A stretch of DNA of 64,000 nucleotides from Paenibacillus_E oryzisoli_A. GTDB taxonomy: Bacteria; Bacillota; Bacilli; Paenibacillales; NBRC-103111. Where the stretch lies: NCBI RefSeq assembly GCF_050467285.1, contig NZ_JBCMUN010000001.1, forward strand, positions 806,001-870,000, read 5' to 3'. Below are positions 43,356 through 51,747 of the stretch, piece by piece. The notes beneath the pieces were generated by a model that saw only the letters and a list, made by a program, of their open reading frames with translations, was not told the DNA's origin and did no database searches. How positions within the stretch are numbered: position 1 is the stretch's first letter; each line of letters begins with the position of its first letter. Made by a program: the position numbers and the translations under genes.

Positions 43356-44399
43356 ATGATCGCAATTACATCCAACAAAATCGGGGACGAACGTATTCAG
43401 GAGATCGTGCAATACATCGAGAGCCAAGGCGTGCAGGCACATGTATCCAAAGGCGAAGATCGTACAGTCATCGGGATTATCGGCCAAGCGGATCCGAAGC
43501 TTGCTGAGCATCTGAGATCCATGTCGGGCGTCGAGCAAGTTGTGAAAATTTCAAAATCCTACAAACTGGCAAGCCGCGACTTCCATCCGGCAGACACCGT
43601 GATTAATATTAAAGGCGTTGAAATCGGCGGCGAGCAGCTCGTCGTGATGGGCGGCCCTTGCGCCGTCGAATCACCGGAGCAAATCGATGAAATCGCTCGC
43701 CTGGTGAAAGCGGCTGGCGGCCAAGTGCTGCGCGGCGGTGCATTCAAGCCAAGAACAGGCCCTTACAGCTTCCAAGGCGTTGGCGTGGAAGGCCTCATTA
43801 TGATGGCGGAAGCAGGCAAGAAACACGGCCTGCTGACGATTACTGAAGTCATGACGCCGGAGTACGTCGATGTGTGCGCCGAATACGCGGACATTCTCCA
43901 AGTCGGCACGCGCAACATGCAAAATTTCGATCTGCTGCGCAAGCTCGGCACAATTCAAACGCCGGTTCTGCTCAAGCGCGGGTTCAGCGCAACGTACGAT
44001 GAGTTCCTGAATGCTGCGGAATACATCCTCGCCGGCGGCAATCCGAACGTTATGCTTTGCGAGCGCGGAATCCGTACATTCGAGACGTACACAAGAAATA
44101 CGTTAGATTTATCGGCCATTCCGGTACTCAAGCAGCTTAGCCATCTGCCGGTCATCTCCGATCCGAGTCATGGAACAGGCCGCAGAGAACTGGTTGTACC
44201 GATGACGAAAGCTTCTGTCGCTGCAGGCGCCGACGGTCTCATCATAGAAATGCACACGGATCCTGATAACTCCATGACCGGCGACGGTGTGCAATCGCTG
44301 TTCCCAGATCAATTTGCTCACTTGCTGCAGGATCTTGAAAAGCTGGCTCCGCTGCTCGGCAAGAAATTTGACACGAAAAAAGAAGCGATTCTCGCTTAA
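43356..44399 (+). CDS. 3-deoxy-7-phosphoheptulonate (DAHP) synthase, type I-beta with N-terminal regulatory domain
   Basis: 347 residues. Catalyses condensation of phosphoenolpyruvate and erythrose-4-phosphate, the first step of the shikimate pathway. The N-terminal ferredoxin-like domain (about 1-70) is followed by the barrel with VVMGGPCAVESPEQ, GGAFKPRTGPYSFQG, VGTRNMQNFDLL, LLKRGF and SDPSHGTGRRELV, and EMHTDPD near the end. In Bacilli and Thermotoga such N-terminal domains give feedback control by aromatic products. ATG 43356 has AGGGAGCG upstream. No other aro genes are adjacent. Control may involve the dyad and the 8-bp repeat upstream. Confidence 0.95.
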   Translation: MIAITSNKIGDERIQEIVQYIESQGVQAHVSKGEDRTVIGIIGQADPKLAEHLRSMSGVEQVVKISKSYKLASRDFHPADTVINIKGVEIGGEQLVVMGGPCAVESPEQIDEIARLVKAAGGQVLRGGAFKPRTGPYSFQGVGVEGLIMMAEAGKKHGLLTITEVMTPEYVDVCAEYADILQVGTRNMQNFDLLRKLGTIQTPVLLKRGFSATYDEFLNAAEYILAGGNPNVMLCERGIRTFETYTRNTLDLSAIPVLKQLSHLPVISDPSHGTGRRELVVPMTKASVAAGADGLIIEMHTDPDNSMTGDGVQSLFPDQFAHLLQDLEKLAPLLGKKFDTKKEAILA

Positions 44400-44412
44400 T
44401 CATAACCATCAG

Positions 44413-44455
44413 AAAACTGGTTTCTTCATTAATATGGAAGAAGCCGGTTTTTTTG
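44413..44455 (+). terminator. Intrinsic terminator after DAHP synthase
   Basis: AACTGGTTTCTTC (44415-44427) pairs with GAAGAAGCCGGTT (44437-44449), followed by T residues. Confidence 0.85.
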
Positions 44456-44486
44456 TTTTCGGATTCGTGAACAGGTCGTGACTAAG

Positions 44487-44503
44487 TGTAAGCATATCTT
44501 ACA
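44487..44503 (+). promoter_or_regulatory. GlnR/TnrA box upstream of glnA
   Basis: TGTAAGCATATCTTACA matches TGTNA-N7-TNACA perfectly and is nearly palindromic. A weaker copy (TGACATAAGTATTGACG, 44521-44537) overlaps the -35. A far and a near site resemble the two-operator glnRA control of Bacilli. Confidence 0.75.
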
Positions 44504-44531
44504 CCTTAATAAAAAATACCTGACATAAGTA

Positions 44532-44561
44532 TTGACGATGTTTGCGGAATCGCTATATAAT
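44532..44561 (+). promoter_or_regulatory. Promoter of glnA
   Basis: TTGACG (44532-44537), an 18-bp spacer and TATAAT (44556-44561) lie about 80 bp before the ATG. Confidence 0.75.
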
Positions 44562-44640
44562 AAGTGCAAGAATTAAGCCAAAAGTTGAACATTAATCAAG
44601 CGAAGTACGTTGAATGTACGGAAATGGGAGGGTTTTTTAA

Positions 44641-46065
44641 ATGTCAGTTCAAAATGTGTTGAACCTTATCAAGGAAAAAAATATTGAGTGGGTAGATTTT
44701 CGTTTCGTTGGTCTTTCCGGAAAAGCACAACATATTTCCTTGCCTGCAACAGAAGTTGATGAAGAAACATTCGTAAATGGCGTAGCTTTCGACGGTTCTT
44801 CCATCCCGGGCTTCCGTGGAATTGAACAATCTGACATGGTAATGATGCCAGATACAGAAACTGCTTACATTGATCCTTTCACTGCACATCCAACATTGAT
44901 TATCATGAGCAACATCCATACACCAGACGGTGACCGTTATGACCGTGACCCACGTTCCATCGCGCAAAAAGCCGAAGAATACCTGCAAACAACAGGTATC
45001 GGTACGCAAGCGTTCTTCGCGCCTGAGTCCGAGTTCTTCATTTTTGACGATGTACGTTACGAGAACGGCATGAACAAATCCTACTTCGAAGTTGACTCCG
45101 AAGAAGCAGGTTGGAACACTGGTCGTAAAGAAGAGGGCGGCAACCTGGCATACAAAGTTCCAGTTAAAGGCGGTTATGTGCCTGTAGCGCCAATCGATTC
45201 CCAACAAGACATCCGTTCCGAAATGTGTAACAAATTGGCTGATGCTGGTCTTCGCATCGAGCGTCACCACCACGAAGTTGCAACAGCTGGTCAAGCTGAA
45301 ATCAACTTCCGTTTCGACTCTTTGACTAAAACTGCAGATAACCTGCTCAAATACAAATACATCGTTGCTAACACAGCGAGAGAATACGGCAAAGTAGCAA
45401 CATTCATGCCTAAGCCACTGTTTGGTGACAATGGTAGCGGTATGCACGTTCACATGTCCATCTTCAACGAAGGCGAGCCTTTGTTCTATGAAAAAGGCGC
45501 TTACGCGAACCTGAGCGAGCTGGCTATTCACTACATCGGCGGTATCTTGTACCACGCTCCAGCGTTGATCGCGCTCACAAACCCAAGCACAAACTCGTTC
45601 AAACGTTTGGTGCCTGGTTACGAAGCTCCAGTTAACCTTGTATTCTCCAAAGGTAACCGTTCCGCTGCAGTTCGTATTCCAATCGCGGCTGTAACTCCAA
45701 AAGGCTGCCGTATCGAGTTCCGTACACCGGACAGCACAGCTAACCCTTACCTGGCGTTCGCAGCTATGCTGATGGCTGGTCTTGACGGTATCAAAAAGAA
45801 AATCGACCCACGCGCTCTTGGCTACGGTCCTTTCGATACAAACATCTATGAAATGTCCGACGCTGAGAAATCGGAAATCCGCAGCGTTCCAGGTACACTG
45901 GAAGAAGCGCTTGACGCTCTTGCAGCTGACTCCGAGTTCTTGACTGAAGGCGGCGTATTTACACAAGACTTTATCGATAACTACATCGAGTTGAAACGCG
46001 GCGAAGCGAAACAAGTTGCAATCCGCATTCATCCGCACGAGTACAACCTGTACTTCGATTGCTAA
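44641..46065 (+). CDS. glnA: Glutamine synthetase type I, GSI-beta-like
   Basis: 474 residues. Makes glutamine from glutamate, ammonium and ATP. Landmarks are VAFDGSSIPGFRGIEQSDM, FFAPESEFFIFDDV, KGGYVPVAPIDSQQDIRSEM, HHEVATAGQAEINF, FGDNGSGMHVHMS, NPSTNSFKRLVPGYEAPV and RIEFRTPDSTANPY. Length and C-terminus (FLTEGGVFTQDF...HPHEYNLYFDC) resemble E. coli and cyanobacterial GSI-beta, not the 444-residue GSI-alpha of Bacillus; a Tyr in DTNIYEMS occupies the adenylylation position of E. coli. No glnR is adjacent. The gene uses a narrow codon set typical of very high expression. GGGAGGG precedes ATG 44641. Confidence 0.96.
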   Translation: MSVQNVLNLIKEKNIEWVDFRFVGLSGKAQHISLPATEVDEETFVNGVAFDGSSIPGFRGIEQSDMVMMPDTETAYIDPFTAHPTLIIMSNIHTPDGDRYDRDPRSIAQKAEEYLQTTGIGTQAFFAPESEFFIFDDVRYENGMNKSYFEVDSEEAGWNTGRKEEGGNLAYKVPVKGGYVPVAPIDSQQDIRSEMCNKLADAGLRIERHHHEVATAGQAEINFRFDSLTKTADNLLKYKYIVANTAREYGKVATFMPKPLFGDNGSGMHVHMSIFNEGEPLFYEKGAYANLSELAIHYIGGILYHAPALIALTNPSTNSFKRLVPGYEAPVNLVFSKGNRSAAVRIPIAAVTPKGCRIEFRTPDSTANPYLAFAAMLMAGLDGIKKKIDPRALGYGPFDTNIYEMSDAEKSEIRSVPGTLEEALDALAADSEFLTEGGVFTQDFIDNYIELKRGEAKQVAIRIHPHEYNLYFDC

Positions 46066-46087
46066 TCGATAGCACTTATTATAGAAG

Positions 46088-46122
46088 AAAGCCGTTTCTC
46101 CTTATGGGAGGAGCGGTTTTTT
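46088..46122 (+). terminator. Intrinsic terminator after glnA
   Basis: AGCCGTTTCTCC pairs with GGAGGAGCGGTT with G-T wobbles, followed by TTTTTT. Confidence 0.8.
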
Positions 46123-46162
46123 ATTCAAGCGAACCATCTCATTTATGGAAGGAATGTAAGTC

Positions 46163-46714
46163 ATGAAAATTGCAATTGTTGCAGGAAGCAATCATAAGCT
46201 CGCTACAAGTACCAAATTGTCCACCTATATTCAGAAATTAATCGCTCAGGAAGGACATGAGGCGACTCTTCTGGATCTTTACGAAGCGCCGCTGCCTTTC
46301 TACTCGCCGGAAGGGGGCTATGAAGGTCACGAAGCGCTGAAAGCCTTCAAACAAGCCTTGTTCCAAGCCGACGCGATCGTGCTGGCTACAGCGGAGTATC
46401 ACAGCTCCATTTCCGGTGTGCTCAAGAACGCGTTGGATCACGTCAACAAGGATTATTTTAGTCAAAAAGCGGTGCTTTCCGTCAGCTCCTCCGGCGGGGC
46501 TATCGCGGTAAGCTCGCTGACCCAGCTGCAAACGATCGTGCGCAATTTGCATGGCATTAACTGCCCGGAATGGATTTCCATCGGCGGCGACCAGCGCAAG
46601 AGCTTCCAACCGGAGGGCAATCTTGAGGAGGTCGAAGCGGGAATCGACAAACGGATCCGTCACGTCGTCGGCTCTTTCCTCTCGCTGGCCAAGCAATTAT
46701 CCGCCGGCAAATAA
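46163..46714 (+). CDS. NADPH-dependent FMN reductase family protein
   Basis: 183-residue flavodoxin-like oxidoreductase. The phosphate-binding loop is AGSNHKLATSTKLS near the N-terminus, and ATAEYHSSISGVLKNALDHV is the family signature near residues 75-94. It probably reduces FMN, quinones or azo compounds with NADPH; the specific substrate is unknown. ATG 46163 has GGAAGGAATG upstream. It is bounded by terminators on both sides, so it is a single-gene unit. Confidence 0.88.
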   Translation: MKIAIVAGSNHKLATSTKLSTYIQKLIAQEGHEATLLDLYEAPLPFYSPEGGYEGHEALKAFKQALFQADAIVLATAEYHSSISGVLKNALDHVNKDYFSQKAVLSVSSSGGAIAVSSLTQLQTIVRNLHGINCPEWISIGGDQRKSFQPEGNLEEVEAGIDKRIRHVVGSFLSLAKQLSAGK

Positions 46715-46730
46715 TCGGTCGACATATCAG

Positions 46731-46760
46731 GAAACAAGCTCGTTATGGGCTTGTTTCTTT
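46731..46760 (+). terminator. Intrinsic terminator after FMN reductase gene
   Basis: The perfect stem GAAACAAGC/GCTTGTTTC (46731-46739 and 46749-46757) is followed by TTT. Confidence 0.8.
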
Positions 46761-46839
46761 GTGTTGGGGACGGAATACATACTTTTGACACATTTCCATG
46801 CTACAGTTAGGCAAAAAAGGTCGGGAGGCCCTTTAGCGT

Positions 46840-48162
46840 ATGAGCATCCAGTGGACGAAGAAGGAAGCGGTTCATCTGTTATCGCGAGCCGGATTTGGTG
46901 CGAGCCAAGCGGACATCGCGGCAAGCGTCTCGCTTGGACGGGAAGAGACAGTCAGGCGCCTGGTCGCCGGCGTCCCTTTGCTTGAGGGCGCGCAGGCTGC
47001 GCTCGCGTTCGAGCAGTTCAAAGCGGACGGCGGCAAGGCGCTCGATCCGCAGCAAATTGCCGATCAGCAGCTATACTGGCTGTATCGGATGGTTGCCACG
47101 CCGGCGCCGCTTGTCGAGAAGATGACGCTGTTTTGGCATGGCCATTTTGCGACGGCCAACTATAAGGTGAAAGATGCGGCGCTGATGGCGCAGCAGAATG
47201 AACTGTTCCGGAAATATGCGCTGGGCAATTTCAAGGAGCTTGTGAACGCCATCGGCAAAGACCCAGCGATGATGATCTGGCTTGACGCGAACAAGAACAA
47301 GAAGGGCAAGCCGAATGAAAATTATGCCCGAGAGGCGATGGAGCTATTCACGCTCGGGATCGGTCATTATACGGAGACGGATGTGAAGGAGGCGGCGCGG
47401 GCTTTTACAGGTTGGACGTACAACAAGGAGACGCACGACGTCGCTTTCAATGCAAAGCAGCACGATGGCGACAGCAAGACGCTGCTCGGGGAGTCGGGCA
47501 AGCTGGATGCGGACGATGCGGTCGACATTCTTTTTCATCAACAAGCACTGCCGATATTCATGGCGACGAAGCTCTTGAATTATTTTGCGACGGATACGCC
47601 GTCCGAGAGCTGGGTGCAAAAGGTGGCGGCGGACTTCACGGCGAAGTCGACCGTCGGTGATGTGCTGCGCGAGCTGTTCCTCGCAGACGAGTTCTACGAC
47701 GAGAAGCTGCGCCTCGCGCTCATCAAGACGCCGGCGGACTATGTCGCCGGCATTCTGCGCATGACGGGCGTCGCTCCGGCCAAAGGCCATGCGCAGGCGA
47801 TGCGCCGGATGGGCCAGGAGCTGTTCGTTCCGCCCGATGTGGCGGGTTGGCGCGGCGGCCAGGCTTGGCTGACGTCGAACAATCTGCTGGCGCGCTTCCA
47901 GTTCGCTGAGGGGCTGGCCAAAGGCATCGGCGCAGCGAAGCTGACATCCGCCGATTGGAAGCCTCAGGCGCCGGAGCAGGCGGCCGCCTGGGTGCAGTTG
48001 TGGGCGGAGCGGCTCGGGATCGCGACGCTGTCTGAGAAGACGCAGGCGAGCCTCAGCAGCTATGCGAATGATTCGCTTGTCCATAGCAAGAAGATGAACA
48101 CGACCGGCTTGCGAGGGCTGCTTCAGCTTGTGCTGATCAGCCCGGAAGCACAAATGAAATAA
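46840..48162 (+). CDS. DUF1800 family protein
   Basis: 440 residues, DUF1800 by sequence: KKEAVHLLSRAGFGASQADI, MTLFWHGHFAT, MIWLDANKNKKGKPNENYAREAMELFTLGIG, AARAFTGWT, ELFVPPDVAGWRGGQAWL. The function is unknown. It has no signal peptide of its own. A terminator and the possible extended -10 TGCTACAGT (46799-46807) lie upstream; ATG 46840 has GGGAGG. It lies 14 bp before a DUF1501 gene whose product carries a Tat signal; such pairs recur in many phyla, so the proteins may be exported as a complex (inference). Confidence 0.85.
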   Translation: MSIQWTKKEAVHLLSRAGFGASQADIAASVSLGREETVRRLVAGVPLLEGAQAALAFEQFKADGGKALDPQQIADQQLYWLYRMVATPAPLVEKMTLFWHGHFATANYKVKDAALMAQQNELFRKYALGNFKELVNAIGKDPAMMIWLDANKNKKGKPNENYAREAMELFTLGIGHYTETDVKEAARAFTGWTYNKETHDVAFNAKQHDGDSKTLLGESGKLDADDAVDILFHQQALPIFMATKLLNYFATDTPSESWVQKVAADFTAKSTVGDVLRELFLADEFYDEKLRLALIKTPADYVAGILRMTGVAPAKGHAQAMRRMGQELFVPPDVAGWRGGQAWLTSNNLLARFQFAEGLAKGIGAAKLTSADWKPQAPEQAAAWVQLWAERLGIATLSEKTQASLSSYANDSLVHSKKMNTTGLRGLLQLVLISPEAQMK

Positions 48163-48176
48163 GAGGAGGCGAAGAG

Positions 48177-49409
48177 ATGAAGCTGACGCGGAGAGATTTT
48201 CTCATTAAAGGGACGACGCTGTTTGCTGCCCTGGGACTTGGCGGCGCTCTATTCACGGAGACGGGGCGGTCAATTTTTACGGGGGGACAGGATACGCAGG
48301 CAGAAGATCCGATCCTGATCGTCGTACAGCTCAGCGGCGGCAATGACGGCATCAATACGTTGATACCGTATGGGCAAGGCGCCTACTACGATGCTCGGCC
48401 GACGCTGGCTTATCAACAGAAAGATGTGCTTCCGCTCGACAACCGCGTTGGCTTGCATCCGAGCTTGCCAGGACTCGCCGCCTTATATAAACTGGGAAAA
48501 ATGGCGATTATACAAGGAGTCGGCTATGGGAAGCCGGATCATTCGCATTTTCGCTCGATGGAGATTTGGCAGACCGCCGAGCCGGAGAAGGTGATCCGCA
48601 GCGGCTGGCTGGCCCGCTATGCGGAATCGTCGCTGGGCAGCGACAAAAATCCGCTGAAGGCGATTCAGGTTGGCAGCGCGGGGAGTAAAGCTTTTGCCTC
48701 GGAGACGATGAGCTTTCCCGTCGTGCAGTCGCTGGATGCGTACCATCTGATCGACCCAAAGACGGGGATGATGGAGAAGAATCGCCTGAAGCAGGCGTTC
48801 CTTGAGATGTACGGCGGCAGCGCTGCGCTGGATCAGCTTCGCGTCGTGTCGAATCGCGGCAGCGAGGCGTACCGCAGCGTGGAGGCGATTCAATCGCTCC
48901 AGACGGGGTATGTGACCAAGGTGGAATACCCGCGAACGGCATTTGCCCAGGACTTGCAGTTGGTGACGAAGCTGCTCGCCGGCAATTCCGGCACGCGGCT
49001 GTTTCAAGTGCAGGTGGGCGGCTTTGACGATCATGCAGACGAGAAGCTTCAACATGCGCGCGTGCTGACGACGGTGGATGAGGGCTTGACAGCTTTTTAT
49101 AAAGATTTGGAGGCTCAGGGCTTGCAGAATCGGGTTGCCGTGATGATGTTCTCGGAGTTTGGCCGCAGGGTGAAGGAGAACGGCAGCGGCGGTACGGACC
49201 ACGGCACGGCAGCGCCGGTGTTCGTCATCGGTGGCAAGGTAAAGGGCGGCTTGTACGGCGCCTATCCGAGCCTCAGTTCCCTCGACAACGGGGATCTGAA
49301 GTATGAAGTAGATTTCCGCAGCGTGTATGCGACGCTGATCGAGCAGTGGCTGCAGGGCGACACGACGGCGGTGCTCGGAAAAGCGTATGAGAATTTGAAA
49401 TTTATTTAG
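48177..49409 (+). CDS. DUF1501 family protein with Tat-type signal
   Basis: 410 residues. The N-terminus KLTRRDFLIKGTTLFAALGL has a twin-arginine motif, so the protein is probably exported folded. VQLSGGNDGINTLIPYGQG, GYGKPDHSHFRSMEIWQT, MMFSEFGRRVKENGSGGTDHGTAAPVFV define DUF1501, an alkaline-phosphatase-fold family with likely metal-binding Asp/His (DHGT). Its reaction is unknown. The ribosome site AAGAGGAGGCG precedes ATG 48177. It is cotranscribed with the DUF1800 gene. Confidence 0.87.
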   Translation: MKLTRRDFLIKGTTLFAALGLGGALFTETGRSIFTGGQDTQAEDPILIVVQLSGGNDGINTLIPYGQGAYYDARPTLAYQQKDVLPLDNRVGLHPSLPGLAALYKLGKMAIIQGVGYGKPDHSHFRSMEIWQTAEPEKVIRSGWLARYAESSLGSDKNPLKAIQVGSAGSKAFASETMSFPVVQSLDAYHLIDPKTGMMEKNRLKQAFLEMYGGSAALDQLRVVSNRGSEAYRSVEAIQSLQTGYVTKVEYPRTAFAQDLQLVTKLLAGNSGTRLFQVQVGGFDDHADEKLQHARVLTTVDEGLTAFYKDLEAQGLQNRVAVMMFSEFGRRVKENGSGGTDHGTAAPVFVIGGKVKGGLYGAYPSLSSLDNGDLKYEVDFRSVYATLIEQWLQGDTTAVLGKAYENLKFI

Positions 49410-49443
49410 CGCGTTGCTTGGCGAGGGAGGGACGATAGCGCAA

Positions 49444-49956
49444 GTGGCAGAGTACGAATATATTATGGATCATGTGCGCGAAGGGCTGCGTATTCTGTTT
49501 GTCGGCTATAACCCGAGCATCCGATCCTCCGAAACCGGTCATCATTATGCCAATCCGACGAACAAGTTTTATCGTATTTTGCATGAGGCGGGATTTACCT
49601 CGCGGCTGGTGAAGCCGGAGGAGGACGGCGAACTGCTGGCGATGGGGTTCGGGTTTACGAATATCGTGGCGCGGCCGACCGTAGCGGCGGCAGAGATTAC
49701 CCCTGAGGAGTATCGCGAGGGCCGTCGCATTTTGCGGGAAAAGCTCGCCTTTTACCGGCCTCAGGTGGCCTGTTTCGTCGGCAAAGGCGTCTACGAGCAC
49801 TACAGCGGCCTCAAAGGGATGGCCTGGGGCAGGCAGGCTCCGCCCGTTACGCCCGGCATCGTAGAGTACGTCTGTCCGTCCTCCAGCGGACTTGTTCGCA
49901 TGAAACTGGAGGAGATGGTTGAAATTTACAAGGGAATCCATATGTATTTATCGTGA
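49444..49956 (+). CDS. Mismatch-specific DNA glycosylase (Mug/TDG-like)
   Basis: About 170 residues of the uracil-DNA glycosylase superfamily. ILFVGYNPSIRSSETGHHYA carries the catalytic Asn of the GYNPS motif; NPTNKFYRILHEAGFT, GFGFTNIVARPT and YVCPSSSGLVRM complete the Mug pattern. It removes uracil or thymine from mismatched pairs. The start is uncertain: GTG 49444 lies 13 bp after GAGGGAGGG, while TTG 49414 and ATG 49468 are alternatives. It follows the DUF1501 gene by 34 bp and may be cotranscribed with it. Confidence 0.85.
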   Translation: MAEYEYIMDHVREGLRILFVGYNPSIRSSETGHHYANPTNKFYRILHEAGFTSRLVKPEEDGELLAMGFGFTNIVARPTVAAAEITPEEYREGRRILREKLAFYRPQVACFVGKGVYEHYSGLKGMAWGRQAPPVTPGIVEYVCPSSSGLVRMKLEEMVEIYKGIHMYLS

Positions 49957-50058
49957 AGCACCTTCTTGCACAGGCATTTTCGTCCCAGTTTTTACTTGAT
50001 GCTTGGACAGAATATTGCTATCATAGCCATAATACAAATTTGCAAAGGTGTGTGCATC

Positions 50059-51147
50059 ATGGGAAATCGAGCGTTTAACTTTAATGCAGGGCCTGCGGCG
50101 CTGCCGCTGGAAGTGCTTCAGAGAGCACAAGAGGAATTTGTCGATTTTAAGGGTATCGGCATGTCCATTATGGAAATTTCTCACCGCAGCGCGGAATACG
50201 AGCAAGTTCACAATGAAACGCAGGAGCTGCTGAAACGTATTTTCGGCATCCCGGACGGGTATCAGATCTTGTTCCTGCAAGGCGGCGCAAGTACGCAATT
50301 CGCCATGATTCCGATGAACTTCCTGAAAGCGGGCAAGGTGGGCAGCTATGTGCTGACCGGCGCTTGGGCGGAGAAAGCGATTCAAGAAGCGAAATTGTTC
50401 GGCGAAGTTGCGATTGCAGCAAGCTCTGCCGAGCAGAAGTTTATGAAAATTCCGGATTTGAGCGAAATCAACCTCGACCCGAATTCCGCGTACCTGCACG
50501 TGACGTCCAATGAAACGATCGAAGGCGCGCAGTTCAAAGCGTTCCCGGAAACCGGTAATATTCCGCTTATTGGTGATATGTCGAGCGACATTCTAAGCCG
50601 CCCAGTGGATGTTTCCAAGTTCAGCATGATCTATGCCGGCGCGCAGAAGAACCTTGGGCCGTCGGGCGTTACAGTAGCAATTATCAAGGATGAGATGCTC
50701 CAAGACCTGCCGAAATCGATTCCGACGATGATGCGCTACGAAACGCACAGCAAGAACAACTCGCTGTACAACACACCTCCGGCTTACTCCATCTACATGG
50801 TGAACCTTGTGCTGAAATGGATCGAAGAGCAAGGCGGTCTCAGCGCGATCGAGAAAAACAATATCGAAAAAGCGGGCTTGATCTACTCGGCGATCGACCA
50901 AAGCGGCGGCTTCTACCGCGGACCGGTAGACGCAGGCAGCCGTTCACCGATGAACATTACGTTCCGTCTGCAGAACGAAGAGCTGGAGAAGCAATTCGTA
51001 AAAGAGTCCGAGAAGAACGGCTTCGTCGGTCTCAAAGGCCATCGCAGCGTTGGCGGTTTACGTGCTTCCACCTACAATGCCGTACCATATGCATCGTGCA
51101 AAGCGCTGGCTGATTTCATGGCAGATTTCCAAACGCGCAACAGCTAA
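50059..51147 (+). CDS. serC: Phosphoserine aminotransferase
   Basis: 362-residue PLP enzyme that converts 3-phosphohydroxypyruvate to phosphoserine with glutamate. FNFNAGPAALPLEVLQRAQ opens the protein; MSIMEISHRSAEY, LQGGASTQFAMIPMN, SNETIEGAQF, DMSSDILSRPVDVSKF and YAGAQKNLGPSG (PLP Lys) are conserved. ATG 50059 follows AAAGGTGTGTGCATC, a modest site; the frame is open upstream to 49966 but that part does not resemble SerC. A terminator follows. Confidence 0.95.
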   Translation: MGNRAFNFNAGPAALPLEVLQRAQEEFVDFKGIGMSIMEISHRSAEYEQVHNETQELLKRIFGIPDGYQILFLQGGASTQFAMIPMNFLKAGKVGSYVLTGAWAEKAIQEAKLFGEVAIAASSAEQKFMKIPDLSEINLDPNSAYLHVTSNETIEGAQFKAFPETGNIPLIGDMSSDILSRPVDVSKFSMIYAGAQKNLGPSGVTVAIIKDEMLQDLPKSIPTMMRYETHSKNNSLYNTPPAYSIYMVNLVLKWIEEQGGLSAIEKNNIEKAGLIYSAIDQSGGFYRGPVDAGSRSPMNITFRLQNEELEKQFVKESEKNGFVGLKGHRSVGGLRASTYNAVPYASCKALADFMADFQTRNS

Positions 51148-51166
51148 TCCAGATTCTGTTAGGGAG

Positions 51167-51210
51167 AAGCTATCCATGGCACCTCGTGTGCGCATGGGTA
51201 GCTTTTTTTG
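51167..51210 (+). terminator. Intrinsic terminator after serC
   Basis: AAGCTATCCATG (51167-51178) pairs with CATGGGTAGCTT (51193-51204), followed by T residues. Confidence 0.85.
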
Positions 51211-51450
51211 CGTTCAAGGAACAATCTATCAGGCGCCGTCCTAGAAAGCCTCTGAGAGGCTTGTAGAGGGGTTAGAAGAGGTCCAAATGATAGACGCCGC
51301 CCCCCTAGATATTGTGGTAGGACGTCCGGATTATGTATTCGACATTTCGAAAAAATCAAGTGTTTTTCGAAAATAAATTTTTAAAAGCCGAGAGGCCACG
51401 CCCTGCCTGAGATTCGATGATTTGAGGGGGGATTTGGGACTTTTAGATCG
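51211..51450. other. Non-coding stretch between serC terminator and nrd promoter
   Basis: No convincing gene. It holds a perfect small hairpin AAGCCTC-TGA-GAGGCTT (51246-51262) nested inside CGTCCTA/TAGGACG arms (51236-51242 and 51318-51324). The remainder is AT-rich and unassigned. Confidence 0.4.
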
Positions 51451-51480
51451 TTGACAAACACTATATCTTGATATAAATTT
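51451..51480 (+). promoter_or_regulatory. nrd operon promoter with NrdR-box-like sequence
   Basis: TTGACA (51451-51456) is followed by ACACTATATCTTGATA (51458-51473), which fits the NrdR box ACACWATATATWGTGT at 12 of 16 positions. A -10-like TAAATT lies at 51474-51479. Repression by NrdR when dATP is plentiful would be expected. Confidence 0.55.
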
Positions 51481-51747
51481 GAATCTATCAACTAGATGTC
51501 GTGCAAATGAGCGGATTCCGAACATCGGAGCTAAAGCCGAAGAAAGTGCTGAAAAGCCGATAATATCGCTGTTTTCCTCTTTTTTTTGCCCGAATTCGGG
51601 ATACCGATCGGTATCCGATTTTGTCGAAACGCTAGTCTCCGGACGAGGGATCTGACAACATCTTGAACGGTTGAACACTACATATTGGGTTTCTACATTA
51701 GAACCGGATGCAACGCGAATTAAGAGAGACAGGAGCTCGATCCTACT
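51481..51747 (+). promoter_or_regulatory. Long 5' leader of nrdIEF with two perfect palindromes
   Basis: About 265 nt between the predicted promoter and nrdI. CCCGAATTCGGG (51589-51600) and GGATACCGATCGGTATCC (51599-51616) are perfect palindromes sharing two bases, just after an eight-T run (51580-51587). No known riboswitch motif was recognised. Confidence 0.5.

Noticed and set aside
44644..46038. A 464-codon open frame antisense to glnA
   Set aside because: It mirrors the glnA frame; the narrow codon set of glnA leaves the reverse frame free of stops. The product is Cys/Phe/Val-rich, resembles no known protein and lacks a ribosome site.
51211..51747. Adenosylcobalamin riboswitch before nrdI
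   Set aside because: The B12-box and conserved core could not be found, and NrdEF is not cobalamin-linked.
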